Assembly: GCF_001517405.1 (NCBI RefSeq)
Contig: NZ_LN907827.1
Location: 2,238,587 to 2,302,586, forward strand
Length of the DNA stretch: 64,000 bases
Direction: 5' to 3'
Origin: Duffyella gerundensis
GTDB lineage: Bacteria; Pseudomonadota; Gammaproteobacteria; Enterobacterales; Enterobacteriaceae
Shown here: positions 1-9,649 of the stretch, piece by piece
Layout of the letters: each line of letters starts with the position of its first letter
How positions within the stretch are numbered: the first letter of the stretch is position 1
Position numbers and translations under genes: made by a program
Notes under the pieces: model-generated
Told to the model about the DNA's origin: nothing
The model's database searches: none
What the model saw: the letters and a program-made list of their open reading frames with translations, nothing else

Positions 1-591
1 ATGCCCATAGCGCGAGAAGCGCATCATGGTGCGGATCGCTTCCTGACGTAAGGCCGTCTGCCGGGCATGGCGCATCAACAGGCACATCGGCAGCAGCCCG
101 CCAGCCCAAAAACTGGTGGCGATCAGATGAATCGCCTGGTTGAGCCGGTGTGCGCTGCCGATGACGCCGTCGTGCATCGCCGCATGCCCCACCAGCGACA
201 ACGTCGCCAGTTGCAGCAGGCCACTCACCAGCAAAGCGGGCTGGCACAGGCGATGACGCATCAGCAACAACATGCAACCGATCAGCCCTAACAGCAGCTG
301 CCAGCACCAGGCGCGACCAAAGCCGGTGGTTAATACCGCCTGCCAGACCGACGGCACCGCGATGTTATGCCAGTCACCGCTCATCAGCCCGGTTTGCACC
401 GCCAGCATCGCCACCGCGCTAAGCAGTGCGATGATCACGCCAGCGCTAACCGGCATGGAGAGCGCCAGTGCCAGCCGCGGTCGATAGCGGCGCGGTGCCA
501 GCCAGACCGAAAAAAACAGGCTGCCGGTCATCAACATCAAACTGCTAAAATGCAGGCCGCGCAGCACAATATAAAAGGTTGCCAGCGTCAT
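1..591 (-). CDS. copD: CopD, copper resistance inner-membrane protein (3' part cut by window edge)
   Basis: The reading frame starts with ATG at 591 and stays open for 197 codons to the window edge, so the C-terminal part (the family is roughly 290 residues) is missing. The protein begins MTLATFYIVLRGLHFSSLML and shows several hydrophobic membrane segments and the VGHAAMH stretch with histidines typical of the CopD/YebZ family. These proteins sit in the inner membrane and are thought to take up copper handed over by CopC. It starts one base after the stop of yobA on the same strand, so the two form an operon as in E. coli. Identification is firm from residue pattern and neighbour; the transport role is family knowledge only. 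Confidence 0.88.
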   Translation of the reverse strand, partial: MTLATFYIVLRGLHFSSLMLMTGSLFFSVWLAPRRYRPRLALALSMPVSAGVIIALLSAVAMLAVQTGLMSGDWHNIAVPSVWQAVLTTGFGRAWCWQLLLGLIGCMLLLMRHRLCQPALLVSGLLQLATLSLVGHAAMHDGVIGSAHRLNQAIHLIATSFWAGGLLPMCLLMRHARQTALRQEAIRTMMRFSRYGH

Positions 592-592
592 C

Positions 593-970
593 TTACTTTA
601 CGCTAAAGCTATATTTTCCCTGCGTCTTATGGCCATCAACCGAGAGCACATGCCAGTCGACCTGATACTCTCCGCCAGGCAGCGGCTTCTCAAGCGGCAC
701 AATCATCTGGTTATGTTTGGCGGCGGTACGCCCGACTTTACCGGTTGGCATTGGCTGCTGTTTTTCGTTGGTCAGGGTGGCACCGCTGAACGCGGGTTCA
801 ATATCCTCAGAGAAGGTCAGCGTCAGCGCCTGAGGCGAGGCCTCAACCTTCGCGTTAGCCGCAGGATATTGATTTTTAAGATGAGCGTGAGCCAAAGCCG
901 CCGGTGAGACGAACAGCGCGGTGGCTAACGCCGAGGCCGTTAATAGCGGCCAGCAAGTGATTTTCAGCAT
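593..970 (-). CDS. yobA: YobA/CopC periplasmic copper-binding protein
   Basis: 125 residues. I chose ATG 970 because AGGATAATACG precedes it at ribosome-binding distance, while an upstream in-frame ATG at 1003 would add 11 residues before the signal peptide. A Sec signal peptide ends at AALA, leaving [13 protein letters not shown] at the mature N-terminus; in CopC proteins the first His of the mature chain is a Cu(II) ligand, and further histidines (WHVLSVDGH) lie near the C-terminus. The fold is a small immunoglobulin-like beta barrel in the periplasm that binds copper and passes it to CopD. It is followed directly by copD. No copper-responsive operator was recognised upstream. Confidence 0.92.
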   Translation of the reverse strand: MLKITCWPLLTASALATALFVSPAALAHAHLKNQYPAANAKVEASPQALTLTFSEDIEPAFSGATLTNEKQQPMPTGKVGRTAAKHNQMIVPLEKPLPGGEYQVDWHVLSVDGHKTQGKYSFSVK

Positions 971-1119
971 CGTATTATCCTGTTGTGTGCAGGCAATCTG
1001 CAATCTGGCGCAAGGATACTCCGCAGCAGGAAAGCTGTCGAGGCGCCGGGGTGCTATCCGCCACCTTGCTAATCAATGCTTTCTGCATTATTTTTGCCGC
1101 TGCTTCAGAGGAGAACAGC

Positions 1120-1350
1120 ATGAGTCACAATCTCGCTCGCCTGGAAAAGGCAGAGAAAGATAAAATTAACGTCGAGTTGGCCGCGGCCGGTGTAGCGTTC
1201 AAAGAGCGTTACAATATGCCGGTGATCCCTGAGATGGTTGAGCGTGAACAGCCTGAAGCGCTGCGTGATTGGTTTCGCCAGCGCCTGATGCATTATCGTC
1301 AGGCATCGCTCGCCTTCTCACGCCTGCCCTATGAACCTAAGCAGAAATAA
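1120..1350 (+). CDS. holE: DNA polymerase III theta subunit (HolE)
   Basis: 76 residues, the same length as E. coli HolE, with the highly conserved core [17 protein letters not shown] followed by EREQPE and ending [10 protein letters not shown]. Theta binds the epsilon proofreading subunit (DnaQ) in the polymerase III core and stabilises it. Start ATG 1120 is preceded by GAGGAGAA. exoX begins two bases after the stop codon, so the two nuclease-related genes are probably co-transcribed. Confidence 0.95.
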   Translation: MSHNLARLEKAEKDKINVELAAAGVAFKERYNMPVIPEMVEREQPEALRDWFRQRLMHYRQASLAFSRLPYEPKQK

Positions 1351-1352
1351 GC

Positions 1353-2015
1353 ATGACATTGCTACGCGTTATTGATACCGAAACCTGTGGCCTGCAGGGC
1401 GGCATTGTCGAAGTCGCCTCAGTTGACGTGGTCGACGGACAGATCGTTAATCCGATGAGCGATTTGATCTCTCCCGACCGGCCAATCAGCCGTCAGGCCA
1501 TGGCGATTCACCGCATCACGCCCGCCATGGTGCGCGGCAAACCGACCATTGAAGAGGCGATCGCCCGCTATCACGGCAGTAGCCATTACGTGGCGCACAA
1601 CGCCAGCTTTGATCGCCGCATGCTGCCAGCGATGCCCGGCGAATGGATTTGCACCATGACGCTGGCGCGGCAGGTTTGGCCGGGTCGCAAATATGGCAAC
1701 CAGGCGCTGCGTGAGAGTTTGCAGTTGCAGGTGGAGCCGCCTGAAGATCTGTATGCGCACCGGGCGCTGTACGATTGCTACGTCACCGCCGCGCTGCTGA
1801 TTCGCATTATGGAAACCTCCGGCTGGGACGCGGCCGAAATGGTAACCCGCATGCAGCCCGCCAGCGGCAGCGAACACCTGCCGTTCGGCAAGTATCGCGG
1901 TCAGCGCATCGCCGACATCGCTGAGCGCGATCCTGGCTATCTGCGCTGGCTGCTCGATAACGTGGCGGATTTGCGCCGCGATCTGCGCAGCGCCCTGATC
2001 AAACACCTTGGCTGA
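1353..2015 (+). CDS. exoX: Exodeoxyribonuclease X (ExoX)
   Basis: 220 residues. A DEDDh exonuclease domain fills the first ~165 residues: exonuclease motif I is VIDTETCG, motif II is VAHNASFDRRML, and motif III contains HRALYDCYVTA, giving the four acidic residues and the histidine. ExoX degrades DNA 3' to 5' and acts redundantly in methyl-directed mismatch repair and UV repair. The C-terminal segment (about residues 170-215, PFGKYRGQRIADIAERDPGY) matches the extension normally found in ExoX. It follows holE by two bases. Confidence 0.95.
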   Translation: MTLLRVIDTETCGLQGGIVEVASVDVVDGQIVNPMSDLISPDRPISRQAMAIHRITPAMVRGKPTIEEAIARYHGSSHYVAHNASFDRRMLPAMPGEWICTMTLARQVWPGRKYGNQALRESLQLQVEPPEDLYAHRALYDCYVTAALLIRIMETSGWDAAEMVTRMQPASGSEHLPFGKYRGQRIADIAERDPGYLRWLLDNVADLRRDLRSALIKHLG

Positions 2016-2020
2016 CGCCC

Positions 2021-4078
2021 CTATGCCGGGGCGCCGAGTGTGCCCTGCATCAGCGCGATCAGGAAGGTGTACTCCAGCGCCACGCCCTCATACGATTTGA
2101 ATCGTCCCGATTTACCGCCGTGGCCGGAATCCATGTCCGTACACAGCAACAGCAGATGATCGTCAGTTTTTAGCTCCCGCAGTTTTGCTACCCATTTAGC
2201 CGGTTCCCAATATTGCACCTGCGAATCGTGCAGGCCGGTGGTCACCAGCAGATGCGGATAGGCCTGCGCGCTGACGTTGTCATAAGGGCTGTACTGTTTG
2301 ATGTAATGATAGAACGCGGCATCCTGCGGATTGCCCCATTCATCATATTCGCCGGTAGTCAGCGGAATCGACTCATCCAACATGGTGGTAACCACATCCA
2401 CAAACGGCACCTGCGCCACCACGCCGTGAAACAACTGCGGCGCCATGTTGATTACCGCGCCCATTAACAGGCCGCCAGCGCTGCCGCCCATGGCGTAGAG
2501 CCGCTGTGCATTTCCGTAACGCTTCTGCACCAGCGCTTCTGCAACATCGATAAAGTCGTGGAAGGTATTGAGCTTGTTCATCAGACGGCCATCGTCGTAC
2601 CACTGCTGGCCCATTTCGCCGCCGCCGCGCACGTGAGCCAGCGCAAAGACAAAACCCCGATCGAGCAGGCTCAGGCGGCTGGCGCTGAAATCGGCGTCCA
2701 TGCTTGAACCGTAAGAACCGTAGCCGTAAAGCAGCAGCGGATTAGCGCCAGGCTGAAAGTGTTCGCGGTGATAGACCAGCGAAACCGGCACCTCCACACC
2801 ATCGCGCACGGTGATCCAGATATGCTCGCTTTTATACTTGCTGGCCTCAAAGCCTTTAACCTGTGACTGCTTCAACACCAGTCGATCGCCGGTCTCCATA
2901 TCCAGTTCAAACAGCGTGGCGGGCGTGGTCATTGACGAGTAGCCGTAGCGCAGCTTGTTGGTCTCCGGCGTCGGGTTCCAGCCCAGCCAGGTGACATAGG
3001 CTGGATCGTCAAAGGCGATACCAAAGCTTTCGCCGGTTTTACGGCAAATTTGCCGCAGGCTGGTCAGGCCGCGCTGACGCTCTTCGACCACCAGCCAGTC
3101 ACGGAACAGCTGAAAATCTTCCAGCACAACATGTTCGCGTGGCGCGATCAGCGGCTGCCATGCAGATTCCTGTAGCCGCTCGCTGCGGTAAAGACCAAAG
3201 TTTTTGCCTTCACGGTTTGAGCGAATATAGAAATGATGCTGATAGTGATCGAGGGTGTATTCGTGATCGGTACGACGGGGAATAAACAGCTGCGGCTGCG
3301 CATCAGCGTATTCGGCATCAACCAGATGAATTTCGCTGGTGGTGCTGCTTTGCAAGGCAATCAGAATGAAATGCTGGGAAGTGGTTTTATGCACGCTGAC
3401 GTAAAACGTATCATCCTGTTCTTCATAAACCAGTTCGTCGTCCTGCTGCGGCGTACCCAGCCGATGGCGCCACACCTGCCAGGGTAGCAGCGTCTGTTTG
3501 TCCTTGCGCACGTAATAAATGGTTTTGGCATCGTTTGCCCAGGCAAAGCTGGAAGAGACGTTATCCAGTAATTCCGGATACCAGCCACCGGTCTCAAGAT
3601 TGCGAAAACGAATGCCATATTGCCGACGGGAGAGAAAATCTTCGGCCAGGGCCATTACCTTGTTATCCGGACTGACTTCCAGCCCGCCCATGGTGTAAAA
3701 ATCGCTGTGTGCGGCGCGCTGGTTAGCATCCAGCAGCAGCTCCCACTCTTCATCCGGACTGCGATCCTCCGGCTGACGGCGATAAATCGCGTATTCGTTG
3801 CCCGGCTCATAGAAGCTCTGATAGCGATAGCCGTTTCGCACGTAGGGCACGCTGTGATCCTGCTGGGGAATGCGACCAATCATCTCTTCCAGCAGCTGAT
3901 CCTGCAGCGCCTGCTGGCTGGACATGATCTGCTGGCCGTAGCGGTTCTCCGCGCGTAAATAGTCCAGCACCTCCGGATCGGCACGCTGATCGTCACGCAG
4001 CCAGAAATAGTTGTCGATACGCGTGTCACCGTGCAGCGTAAGGGCATGCGGTTTTTTAGAAGCAACAGGTGGAGTCAT
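2021..4078 (-). CDS. ptrB: Oligopeptidase B (protease II)
   Basis: 685 residues, essentially the length of E. coli PtrB. It is an S9A prolyl-oligopeptidase family serine peptidase: an N-terminal seven-bladed beta-propeller (about residues 70-400) gates a C-terminal alpha/beta-hydrolase. The catalytic triad is visible as Ser533 in MGGSAGG, Asp618 in TGLHDSQV and His653 in SGHGG. The enzyme cuts short peptides after Lys or Arg in the cytoplasm. It converges with exoX, leaving only five bases between their stops. It has its own upstream gap of about 115 bp after yebE. Confidence 0.96.
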   Translation of the reverse strand: MTPPVASKKPHALTLHGDTRIDNYFWLRDDQRADPEVLDYLRAENRYGQQIMSSQQALQDQLLEEMIGRIPQQDHSVPYVRNGYRYQSFYEPGNEYAIYRRQPEDRSPDEEWELLLDANQRAAHSDFYTMGGLEVSPDNKVMALAEDFLSRRQYGIRFRNLETGGWYPELLDNVSSSFAWANDAKTIYYVRKDKQTLLPWQVWRHRLGTPQQDDELVYEEQDDTFYVSVHKTTSQHFILIALQSSTTSEIHLVDAEYADAQPQLFIPRRTDHEYTLDHYQHHFYIRSNREGKNFGLYRSERLQESAWQPLIAPREHVVLEDFQLFRDWLVVEERQRGLTSLRQICRKTGESFGIAFDDPAYVTWLGWNPTPETNKLRYGYSSMTTPATLFELDMETGDRLVLKQSQVKGFEASKYKSEHIWITVRDGVEVPVSLVYHREHFQPGANPLLLYGYGSYGSSMDADFSASRLSLLDRGFVFALAHVRGGGEMGQQWYDDGRLMNKLNTFHDFIDVAEALVQKRYGNAQRLYAMGGSAGGLLMGAVINMAPQLFHGVVAQVPFVDVVTTMLDESIPLTTGEYDEWGNPQDAAFYHYIKQYSPYDNVSAQAYPHLLVTTGLHDSQVQYWEPAKWVAKLRELKTDDHLLLLCTDMDSGHGGKSGRFKSYEGVALEYTFLIALMQGTLGAPA

Positions 4079-4169
4079 GGCAATTGAACCTTAAGTGAAA
4101 CATATCCTAAGGTTGGCAGGTGCCATGATGAATGCCAAGGATTAACCAGGAAAAATCTCATGAAAAGCA

Positions 4170-4187
4170 GGCCAGCGAACGCTGGCC
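4170..4187 (-). terminator. Hairpin after yebE
   Basis: GGCCAGC-GAAC-GCTGGCC is a perfect 7-bp stem with a 4-base loop just beyond the yebE stop. Read on the minus strand it is followed after two bases by CTTTTC, a short U-run. Likely a modest intrinsic terminator between yebE and ptrB. Confidence 0.5.
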
Positions 4188-4194
4188 AGATCGG

Positions 4195-4851
4195 TCAGGC
4201 GGAAAGTTGTTTTTTCTCCGCCCGGATATCATTTTCAATGCCGTCCCGCACGTCCTGCGGAATTTTCAGGGCGTCACCCAGCGCATTGAGGTAGCTACGC
4301 TCCATAAAGTGATCAACATCGATAGCCGCGCAGCTGAGGAAGTAAAGTTCCAGCGCCTCTTCCTCATTTTTAATGCCCTGCGCCAGCCATTGCGGATCAA
4401 GCGGGCGATCAATCGCCTGCTGAATCAGTTGTTCACCCGCGGCACCAATACCCGCTTCCTGCATACTGCGTTCAATCGCTTTACGCTCGTCACTATCGAT
4501 GTGACCATCGCTTTTGGCGGCAAACACCAGCGCCGCAATCAGTCGCTCGGCACGCTGATCAACCGGCGTGGCGCTCTGCCCAAACTGCGGATCGTCACGA
4601 TGGGTTTCGCTGACGCGCTGTTTGTATTTGTTCCACAACACCGCACCCGCTGCCGCACCGCCGCCAATGATCAGCGCGTTTTTGCCATACTTTGCCAGCA
4701 GCTTACGCGACGAACCGTTTGCCACCAGCAGGCCAGCCAGGCCACCCAGCGCACCGGGCGACAACATCTTGCCCAGCCCTTCGATTCCGCCTTTTCCACC
4801 GCTGCTGCTGTTACCCAACACCGACTGCAGTTGTTTTAACCAGTTATTCAT
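4195..4851 (-). CDS. yebE: YebE, DUF533 / TerB-like inner membrane protein
   Basis: 218 residues. The N-terminus [13 protein letters not shown] is followed by a Gly/Ser-rich stretch and a hydrophobic segment with glycine repeats ([35 protein letters not shown]). The C-terminal half is the acidic helical DUF533/TerB-like domain ([20 protein letters not shown], about residues 108-127). In E. coli YebE is induced by envelope stress (Cpx) but its biochemical role is unknown. Assignment rests on sequence pattern and on the conserved ptrB-yebE-yebG-purT order. Confidence 0.88.
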   Translation of the reverse strand: MNNWLKQLQSVLGNSSSGGKGGIEGLGKMLSPGALGGLAGLLVANGSSRKLLAKYGKNALIIGGGAAAGAVLWNKYKQRVSETHRDDPQFGQSATPVDQRAERLIAALVFAAKSDGHIDSDERKAIERSMQEAGIGAAGEQLIQQAIDRPLDPQWLAQGIKNEEEALELYFLSCAAIDVDHFMERSYLNALGDALKIPQDVRDGIENDIRAEKKQLSA

Positions 4852-4963
4852 ATTTTTTATTCCTGAGTTGCATCGCGGAATAAGCGTAGAACATTCGGTG
4901 TCAAGAACCGTCAGCGCAGGAAAAGACCGGAAAACATCAGCTTATCGGCAGGTTGCCAACAAA

Positions 4964-5290
4964 TTACGCGGCATCAACCGCACGGATTTTCGCCGTGCTT
5001 TTGCCTTTGGTCGCTTTCTCGGCGGACTCGCTCTCATCAGCCTGCGCAGCGGCATCCGGCTGCTTGCCGGTGCGCAGAATGTGCTGCAGCGCATCTTTAT
5101 TTTCCGCCAACCACAATCCCAGCCCTTCGTGCTGCGCTTCATCAAGCGGCAGGCTGCTGCTTTCAAACCATCCGGTGAAGGCCTCAGCAAGGTCCAGCAT
5201 TTTGTCGTAAGCATCAGCCTCTTTTTTGCTGGCAAAAGTCATTTTCTCGGCACCCTTTCTGACAACCACATATTGAATTTCTACGGCCAT
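4964..5290 (-). CDS. yebG: YebG, SOS-inducible DNA damage protein
   Basis: 108 residues, slightly longer than the 96 of E. coli. The conserved N-terminus [13 protein letters not shown], the segment [13 protein letters not shown] and [17 protein letters not shown] identify YebG. The C-terminal third is low-complexity (Ala, Glu, Lys rich) and probably disordered. Expression is LexA controlled: a consensus LexA box lies 14 bases upstream of the start. YebG is known to be damage inducible in E. coli; its molecular activity is not established. It is divergent from purT. Confidence 0.93.
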   Translation of the reverse strand: MAVEIQYVVVRKGAEKMTFASKKEADAYDKMLDLAEAFTGWFESSSLPLDEAQHEGLGLWLAENKDALQHILRTGKQPDAAAQADESESAEKATKGKSTAKIRAVDAA

Positions 5291-5304
5291 AACCTGCTCC
5301 AGGT

Positions 5305-5324
5305 AACTGTGTTTATATACAGTA
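5305..5324. promoter_or_regulatory. LexA box of yebG
   Basis: AACTGTGTTTATATACAGTA contains CTG-N10-CAG with an AT-rich core, matching the enterobacterial LexA consensus. It lies immediately upstream of yebG and in the spacer shared with purT. Confidence 0.92.
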
Positions 5325-5425
5325 TATCAGCGATGGGGTTTAAAGCAAGCCTGACAACAGATGCCTGCGCAATCGTTTTCGTTTACACTGTGCGCGGTTT
5401 TTTTTATCCCTTTCAGGTGGTGCTT

Positions 5426-6604
5426 ATGAAAAATTTTGGAACGGCTCTGCGTCCGGCGGCCACTCGCGTCATGCTGCTGGGTTCAGGCGAACTCGGTAAG
5501 GAAGTGGCAATTGAGTGTCAACGGCTCGGCATTGAGGTGATCGCGGTCGATCGCTACGCCGATGCCCCGGCGATGCACGTAGCGCATCGCAGCCATGTGA
5601 TTAACATGCTGGACGGCGCGGCGCTGCAAAAGCTGGTTGCCGAAGAACGCCCTGATTTTATCGTGCCGGAAATTGAAGCGATCGCTACCGATATGCTGGT
5701 TGAGCTGGAAAAAAATGGACAGCATGTGGTGCCCACCGCCCGTGCCGCACGGCTCACCATGAATCGTGAAGGCATTCGCCGCCTGGCGGCTGAAGAGCTG
5801 GCGTTGCCGACGTCGAGCTATCGCTTTGCCGACAGTCAGGCTGATTTTGTTCAGGCGGCAGAGGCGATCGGCTTCCCTTGCATCGTCAAGCCGGTGATGA
5901 GCTCATCAGGTAAAGGGCAGAGTTTTGTGCGTGATGCCACGGCGCTTGATCACGCCTGGGAATACGCACAGCAAGGCGGACGTGCTGGTGCGGGCCGCGT
6001 TATCGTTGAAGGCGTGGTGAAATTTGACTTTGAAATCACTCTGCTAACCATCAGTGCGGTCGATGGCATCCATTTCTGCGCGCCGATTGGCCATCGTCAG
6101 GAAGAAGGCGACTATCGGGAATCCTGGCAGCCGCAGCAGATGAGCGAGCTGGCATTGCAGCGCGCGCAGCAGATTGCCGAACGCGTGGTAAAAGCGCTGG
6201 GTGGCTACGGTTTGTTTGGCGTTGAGCTGTTTGTCTGCGGTGATGAAGTGATTTTCAGTGAAGTTTCTCCGCGTCCACACGACACCGGTATGGTGACGCT
6301 GATTTCGCAGGATTTATCGGAGTTTGCGCTGCACGTGCGCGCTTTCCTCGGCCTGCCGATAGGCGGCATTCGCCAGTTTGGTCCCGCCGCTTCGGCGGTC
6401 ATTTTACCCGAACTGCACAGCAGCAACGTACAGTTCAGCGGCCTTGCCGACGCTATCGGTGCCGGTTTACAGCTGCGGCTGTTTGGCAAACCTGACATCG
6501 CTGGCAGACGCCGCTTAGGCGTGGCGCTGGCCACCGGTGAGGATTGCGAACAGGCCGTAGCGCGGGCCATTGCCTGCGCCTCCGCGGTCAGGGTCAGCGG
6601 CTAA
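5426..6604 (+). CDS. purT: Phosphoribosylglycinamide formyltransferase 2 (formate-dependent)
   Basis: 392 residues, identical in length to E. coli PurT. ATG 5426 follows TTTCAGGTGG; the frame stays open further upstream, but that part lies antisense to yebG and yebE and is not coding. It is an ATP-grasp enzyme: [20 protein letters not shown] forms the N-terminal nucleotide fold, [15 protein letters not shown] is the ATP-binding loop and [13 protein letters not shown] carries the metal-binding residues. It uses formate and ATP to formylate GAR in purine synthesis. A bidirectional terminator separates it from convergent eda. Confidence 0.97.
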   Translation: MKNFGTALRPAATRVMLLGSGELGKEVAIECQRLGIEVIAVDRYADAPAMHVAHRSHVINMLDGAALQKLVAEERPDFIVPEIEAIATDMLVELEKNGQHVVPTARAARLTMNREGIRRLAAEELALPTSSYRFADSQADFVQAAEAIGFPCIVKPVMSSSGKGQSFVRDATALDHAWEYAQQGGRAGAGRVIVEGVVKFDFEITLLTISAVDGIHFCAPIGHRQEEGDYRESWQPQQMSELALQRAQQIAERVVKALGGYGLFGVELFVCGDEVIFSEVSPRPHDTGMVTLISQDLSEFALHVRAFLGLPIGGIRQFGPAASAVILPELHSSNVQFSGLADAIGAGLQLRLFGKPDIAGRRRLGVALATGEDCEQAVARAIACASAVRVSG

Positions 6605-6617
6605 ATCCAGTGGCATA

Positions 6618-6647
6618 AAAAAAGGCGCATTGATCTGCGCCTTTTTT
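6618..6647. terminator. Bidirectional terminator between purT and eda
   Basis: AAGGCGCA-TTGATC-TGCGCCTT has 8-bp arms flanked by A-run and T-run, so it can stop transcription from both convergent genes. Confidence 0.9.
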
Positions 6648-6665
6648 GTGTCTGCATCGCGTAAC

Positions 6666-7304
6666 TTAACGGGCGCCGGCTACCGCCTCACGCGCCAGTT
6701 CAGTGATGCGGTTCCAGTCGCCCTGCTCCAGCGCATCGGCTGGCACCAGCCAGGAGCCGCCAATGCAGAGCACGCTTTTCAGCGCCAGATAGTCACGGTA
6801 GTTAGCTGGCGTGATGCCGCCGGTTGGGCAGAAGCGCACCTGTGGGAAAGGTCCGGCAATCGCCTGCAGCGCTTTCACACCGCCGTTGGCCTCAGCCGGG
6901 AAAAATTTGAATTCACGCAGGCCATAATCCATACCGGTCATCAGTTCAGAAACGGTGCTGATGCCAGGAATCAGGGGGATCGGGCCGTCGGTTGCCGCTT
7001 TCAACAAGGATTCAGTGATACCAGGGCTGATCACAAACTGCGCGCCCGCTTCCGTCACTTCATGCAGCTGCTGGGTATTCAACACCGTGCCAGCGCCAAC
7101 AATCGCTTCCGGCACCTCTTTAATGATGGCGCGCAAGGCCTCCATGGCAACCGGCGTCCGCAGCGTCACTTCCAGCACGCGCACGCCGCCAGCAACCAGC
7201 GCTTTCGCCATGGGAACGGCATGCTTCAGATCGTTGACCACAATTACCGGCACAACCGGGCCTGTTTTTAACACCGTTTCCGCGCTGACTTTCCAGTTTT
7301 TCAT
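6666..7304 (-). CDS. eda: KDPG / KHG aldolase (Eda)
   Basis: 212 residues from the ATG at 7304 (preceded by GGAGAAGTCACACG). Glu45 and Arg49 (LEVTLRT) and the Schiff-base Lys133 in [12 protein letters not shown] fall at the numbering of E. coli Eda. The enzyme cleaves 2-keto-3-deoxy-6-phosphogluconate to pyruvate and glyceraldehyde-3-phosphate and also handles 2-keto-4-hydroxyglutarate. In E. coli edd lies between eda and zwf; here zwf follows directly, so the dehydratase of the Entner-Doudoroff pathway is not encoded at this locus. Confidence 0.97.
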   Translation of the reverse strand: MKNWKVSAETVLKTGPVVPVIVVNDLKHAVPMAKALVAGGVRVLEVTLRTPVAMEALRAIIKEVPEAIVGAGTVLNTQQLHEVTEAGAQFVISPGITESLLKAATDGPIPLIPGISTVSELMTGMDYGLREFKFFPAEANGGVKALQAIAGPFPQVRFCPTGGITPANYRDYLALKSVLCIGGSWLVPADALEQGDWNRITELAREAVAGAR

Positions 7305-7473
7305 CGTGTGACTTCTCCTCGCTGGCCGGATCGATACCGGCTGATTGATGCGGTCAGTGGCCGCATGCTGTCGCAATTCCGGGAACTACCATACATGATA
7401 GCTTTGTCTGACGTCCAGATAGCACATGAGCAAATTGAAACTGTGGTTCATTTTTTTGCCCTAACCTACAGGC

Positions 7474-7500
7474 GTAAAAAAACCCGCCGTGGCGGGTTTT
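7474..7500 (-). terminator. zwf terminator
   Basis: AACCCGCC-GT-GGCGGGTT hairpin; on the minus strand it is followed by a run of seven T. It lies 10 bp past the zwf stop. Confidence 0.88.
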
Positions 7501-7510
7501 GTTTTAAGCG

Positions 7511-8986
7511 TTACTCAAACTCATTCCATGAGCGGCCATCGCGGGTGATCATCGCAACAGAGGCCACCGGCCCCCAGGTACCTGCCTGATAAGGCTTAGG
7601 CACGTCGTTGTCGTTTGACCATGCATCGATAATGGAATCAACCCATGTCCATGCCGCCTCAACTTCGTCACGGCGCACAAACAATGCCTGAATGCCGCGC
7701 ATGGTTTCCAGCAGCAGACGCTCGTAGGCATCGGCAAGGTGCGATTGGTTGAAGGTCTCGGAGTAGCTCAGGTCAAGCTTGGTGGTTTGCAGATTGTGTT
7801 TGTGATCGAGGCCCGGCACTTTGTTGAGGATCTCGATATCCACACCTTCATCCGGCTGCAGGCGAATAGTCAGTTTGTTCGGCGGCAGCTCTTTCCATGA
7901 CTCTTTAAACAGGTTCATTTCCGGATTTTTAAAGTAGACCACCACTTCTGAGCATTTGGTTGGCAGGCGTTTGCCGGTACGCAGGTAGAACGGCACGCCA
8001 GCCCAGCGCCAGTTATCGATATCAACCCGAATCGAGACAAAGGTTTCGGTGCTGCTCGATTTATCGGCGCCCTCTTCATCGAGATAGCCTGGTACTTTGT
8101 GGCCCTGCACAAAGCCGCCGGTGTACTGACCGCGAACGGTTTTTTCACGCACGTTGCTGTGATCGATGCGGCGCAGGGATTTCAGCACCTTCACTTTTTC
8201 GTCACGAATGCTGTCAGCGCTGAGATCGGATGGCGGCGACATGGCGATCATGGTCAGCACCTGCAGCAGGTGGTTCTGAATCATGTCGCGCATCTGGCCC
8301 GCTTTGTCGAAATAGCCCCAGCGGCCTTCGATACCCACTTCTTCGGCCACGGTAATCTGCACATGATCGATGGTACGATTATCCCAGTTGTTGGCGAACA
8401 GCGCATTGGCGAAACGCAGCGCCAGCAGGTTGAGCACCGTTTCTTTACCGAGATAATGGTCGATGCGGAACACCTGGCTTTCGTCAAAGTATTCGCCGAC
8501 CTGGTCGTTGATTTCACGCGAGGTTTCCAGCGAGGTGCCCAGCGGTTTTTCCATCACTACGCGCGCCGGCTTTTCATTCAGCTTTGCTTTGCCTAAGCCT
8601 TTGCAAATCGCGCCAAAGGTACTTGGCGGCATGGCAAAATAGTTGATGGTGGCGCGGTTTTTCTGGTCCAGCATTTTACCCAGGCGGGGAAAGTGTGAGG
8701 TTTCATTGACATCAAGGTTGCAGAAATCGAGTCGGCTACTGAGTTTATCCCACAGCGCTTCGTCAATTTTCTCCTTCATGAAGGTTTCCAGCGCTTCACG
8801 CACCACCTTGGTGTAAGCGGCTTTGTCCCAGTCGGCGCGGCCAACGCCAATCACGCGCGTCTCTTCATGAATCTGCCCGGCTTTTTCCAGCTGGTATAGC
8901 GAAGGCAGCAGTTTCCGGCGAGCAAGATCGCCTTTGGCACCGAAAATCACCAGATCGCATGCCTGGGCTGTTTGAGTTACCGCCAT
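7511..8986 (-). CDS. zwf: Glucose-6-phosphate 1-dehydrogenase
   Basis: 491 residues, the same as E. coli Zwf. ATG 8986 follows a strong GAGGAGAGGAAA ribosome-binding site; an in-frame upstream ATG at 9022 is less likely. The NADP-binding loop is [17 protein letters not shown] and the active-site signature is RIDHYLGKE. It oxidises glucose-6-phosphate to 6-phosphogluconolactone, the entry to the oxidative pentose phosphate pathway. The usual divergent neighbour hexR is absent. Confidence 0.97.
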   Translation of the reverse strand: MAVTQTAQACDLVIFGAKGDLARRKLLPSLYQLEKAGQIHEETRVIGVGRADWDKAAYTKVVREALETFMKEKIDEALWDKLSSRLDFCNLDVNETSHFPRLGKMLDQKNRATINYFAMPPSTFGAICKGLGKAKLNEKPARVVMEKPLGTSLETSREINDQVGEYFDESQVFRIDHYLGKETVLNLLALRFANALFANNWDNRTIDHVQITVAEEVGIEGRWGYFDKAGQMRDMIQNHLLQVLTMIAMSPPSDLSADSIRDEKVKVLKSLRRIDHSNVREKTVRGQYTGGFVQGHKVPGYLDEEGADKSSSTETFVSIRVDIDNWRWAGVPFYLRTGKRLPTKCSEVVVYFKNPEMNLFKESWKELPPNKLTIRLQPDEGVDIEILNKVPGLDHKHNLQTTKLDLSYSETFNQSHLADAYERLLLETMRGIQALFVRRDEVEAAWTWVDSIIDAWSNDNDVPKPYQAGTWGPVASVAMITRDGRSWNEFE

Positions 8987-9022
8987 TTTCCTCTCCTCGT
9001 TGCAGGATAGGCCGGACTGCAA

Positions 9023-9649
9023 AAATCCTTCGCAGGTCAGACCTTTATTGTAATTTCTAACGACACAATGTACTGCTTTTCGCGGTTCCGGGTAAACCAG
9101 CGTGGCACGTCAGGCCAAATAAGGGCATAACGTCCGCTGCCGCGTGCTGTCCTTTTTCCGTCAACTGCTGAAAAATGTGACAAACGGGTCGGCGCTGGCG
9201 TAACGTGAGCGCGGGCTATCTTCGCAAAAAAGCGGCATTGAAATCACCTGTAAATGAAATCGCCCAAACCAGCCGGTTTTTGTGCGGCGATTATGCTGGA
9301 CGAAATCGGGCACCGTGCCGATAACCTTAGCAAATCAGTCAGGCTTGTCGCAGCAGTAATTGTTGTCTTATCGTAACCCGATTGCTGTCGCGTTGACGTT
9401 CGACGCGTCGCGGAGGGAGTTTTACGCTCTTCCAGCCGTGAAATAGCGGCGTAACCTGCCGTGCGTCAAAGACGCTCTGTGGGGATAGCGGGTAGAGTAA
9501 GGCGCCCTTTTGTTATGCGGGCTGAAATTTTTTTAACATCAGGTTTACAATGTGAGTCGAATCACGATGCCGCTATGCGTTAAGATAAGCGAAGCATCAC
9601 CAGGTCATGCCTCGCATCGTCACGTTTACCATATAATATGGAGTCTTAC
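9023..9649. other. Gene-free gap between zwf and pykA (expected hexR locus)
   Basis: About 660 bp separate the zwf start from the pykA start. In E. coli this interval holds hexR (about 290 codons). No frame on either strand gives a HexR-like protein or a recognisable remnant, and the gap is shorter than the gene. It must hold the divergent promoters of zwf and pykA. A TATAAT at 9633-9638 is too close to the pykA start (9650) to be its -10 box. Confidence 0.75.
9551..9566. promoter_or_regulatory. Possible Cra or CRP operator upstream of pykA
   Basis: TGTGAGTCGAATCACG has TGTGA-N6-TCAC (CRP-like with one mismatch) and also TGA-n-TCGA-n-TCA, close to the Cra (FruR) core TGAATCGATTCA. It lies about 85 bp before the pykA start. 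Which protein, if any, binds cannot be decided from sequence. Confidence 0.3.

Noticed and set aside
1419..2006. 195-codon ORF antisense to exoX
   Set aside because: Shadow frame of a well-conserved gene in a GC-rich codon context.
4568..5425. Long in-frame extension upstream of purT on the plus strand (adds 286 codons)
   Set aside because: It runs antisense to yebE and yebG, is not conserved in PurT, and ATG 5426 gives exactly the family length with a ribosome-binding site.
9050..9066. Possible HexR operator (TGTAATTTCTAACGACA) upstream of zwf
   Set aside because: Only the left half fits TGTARTTWWWYTACA; the right half is lost, too weak to claim.
9633..9638. TATAAT as -10 box of pykA
   Set aside because: It would place the transcription start inside the pykA ribosome-binding site, leaving no leader.
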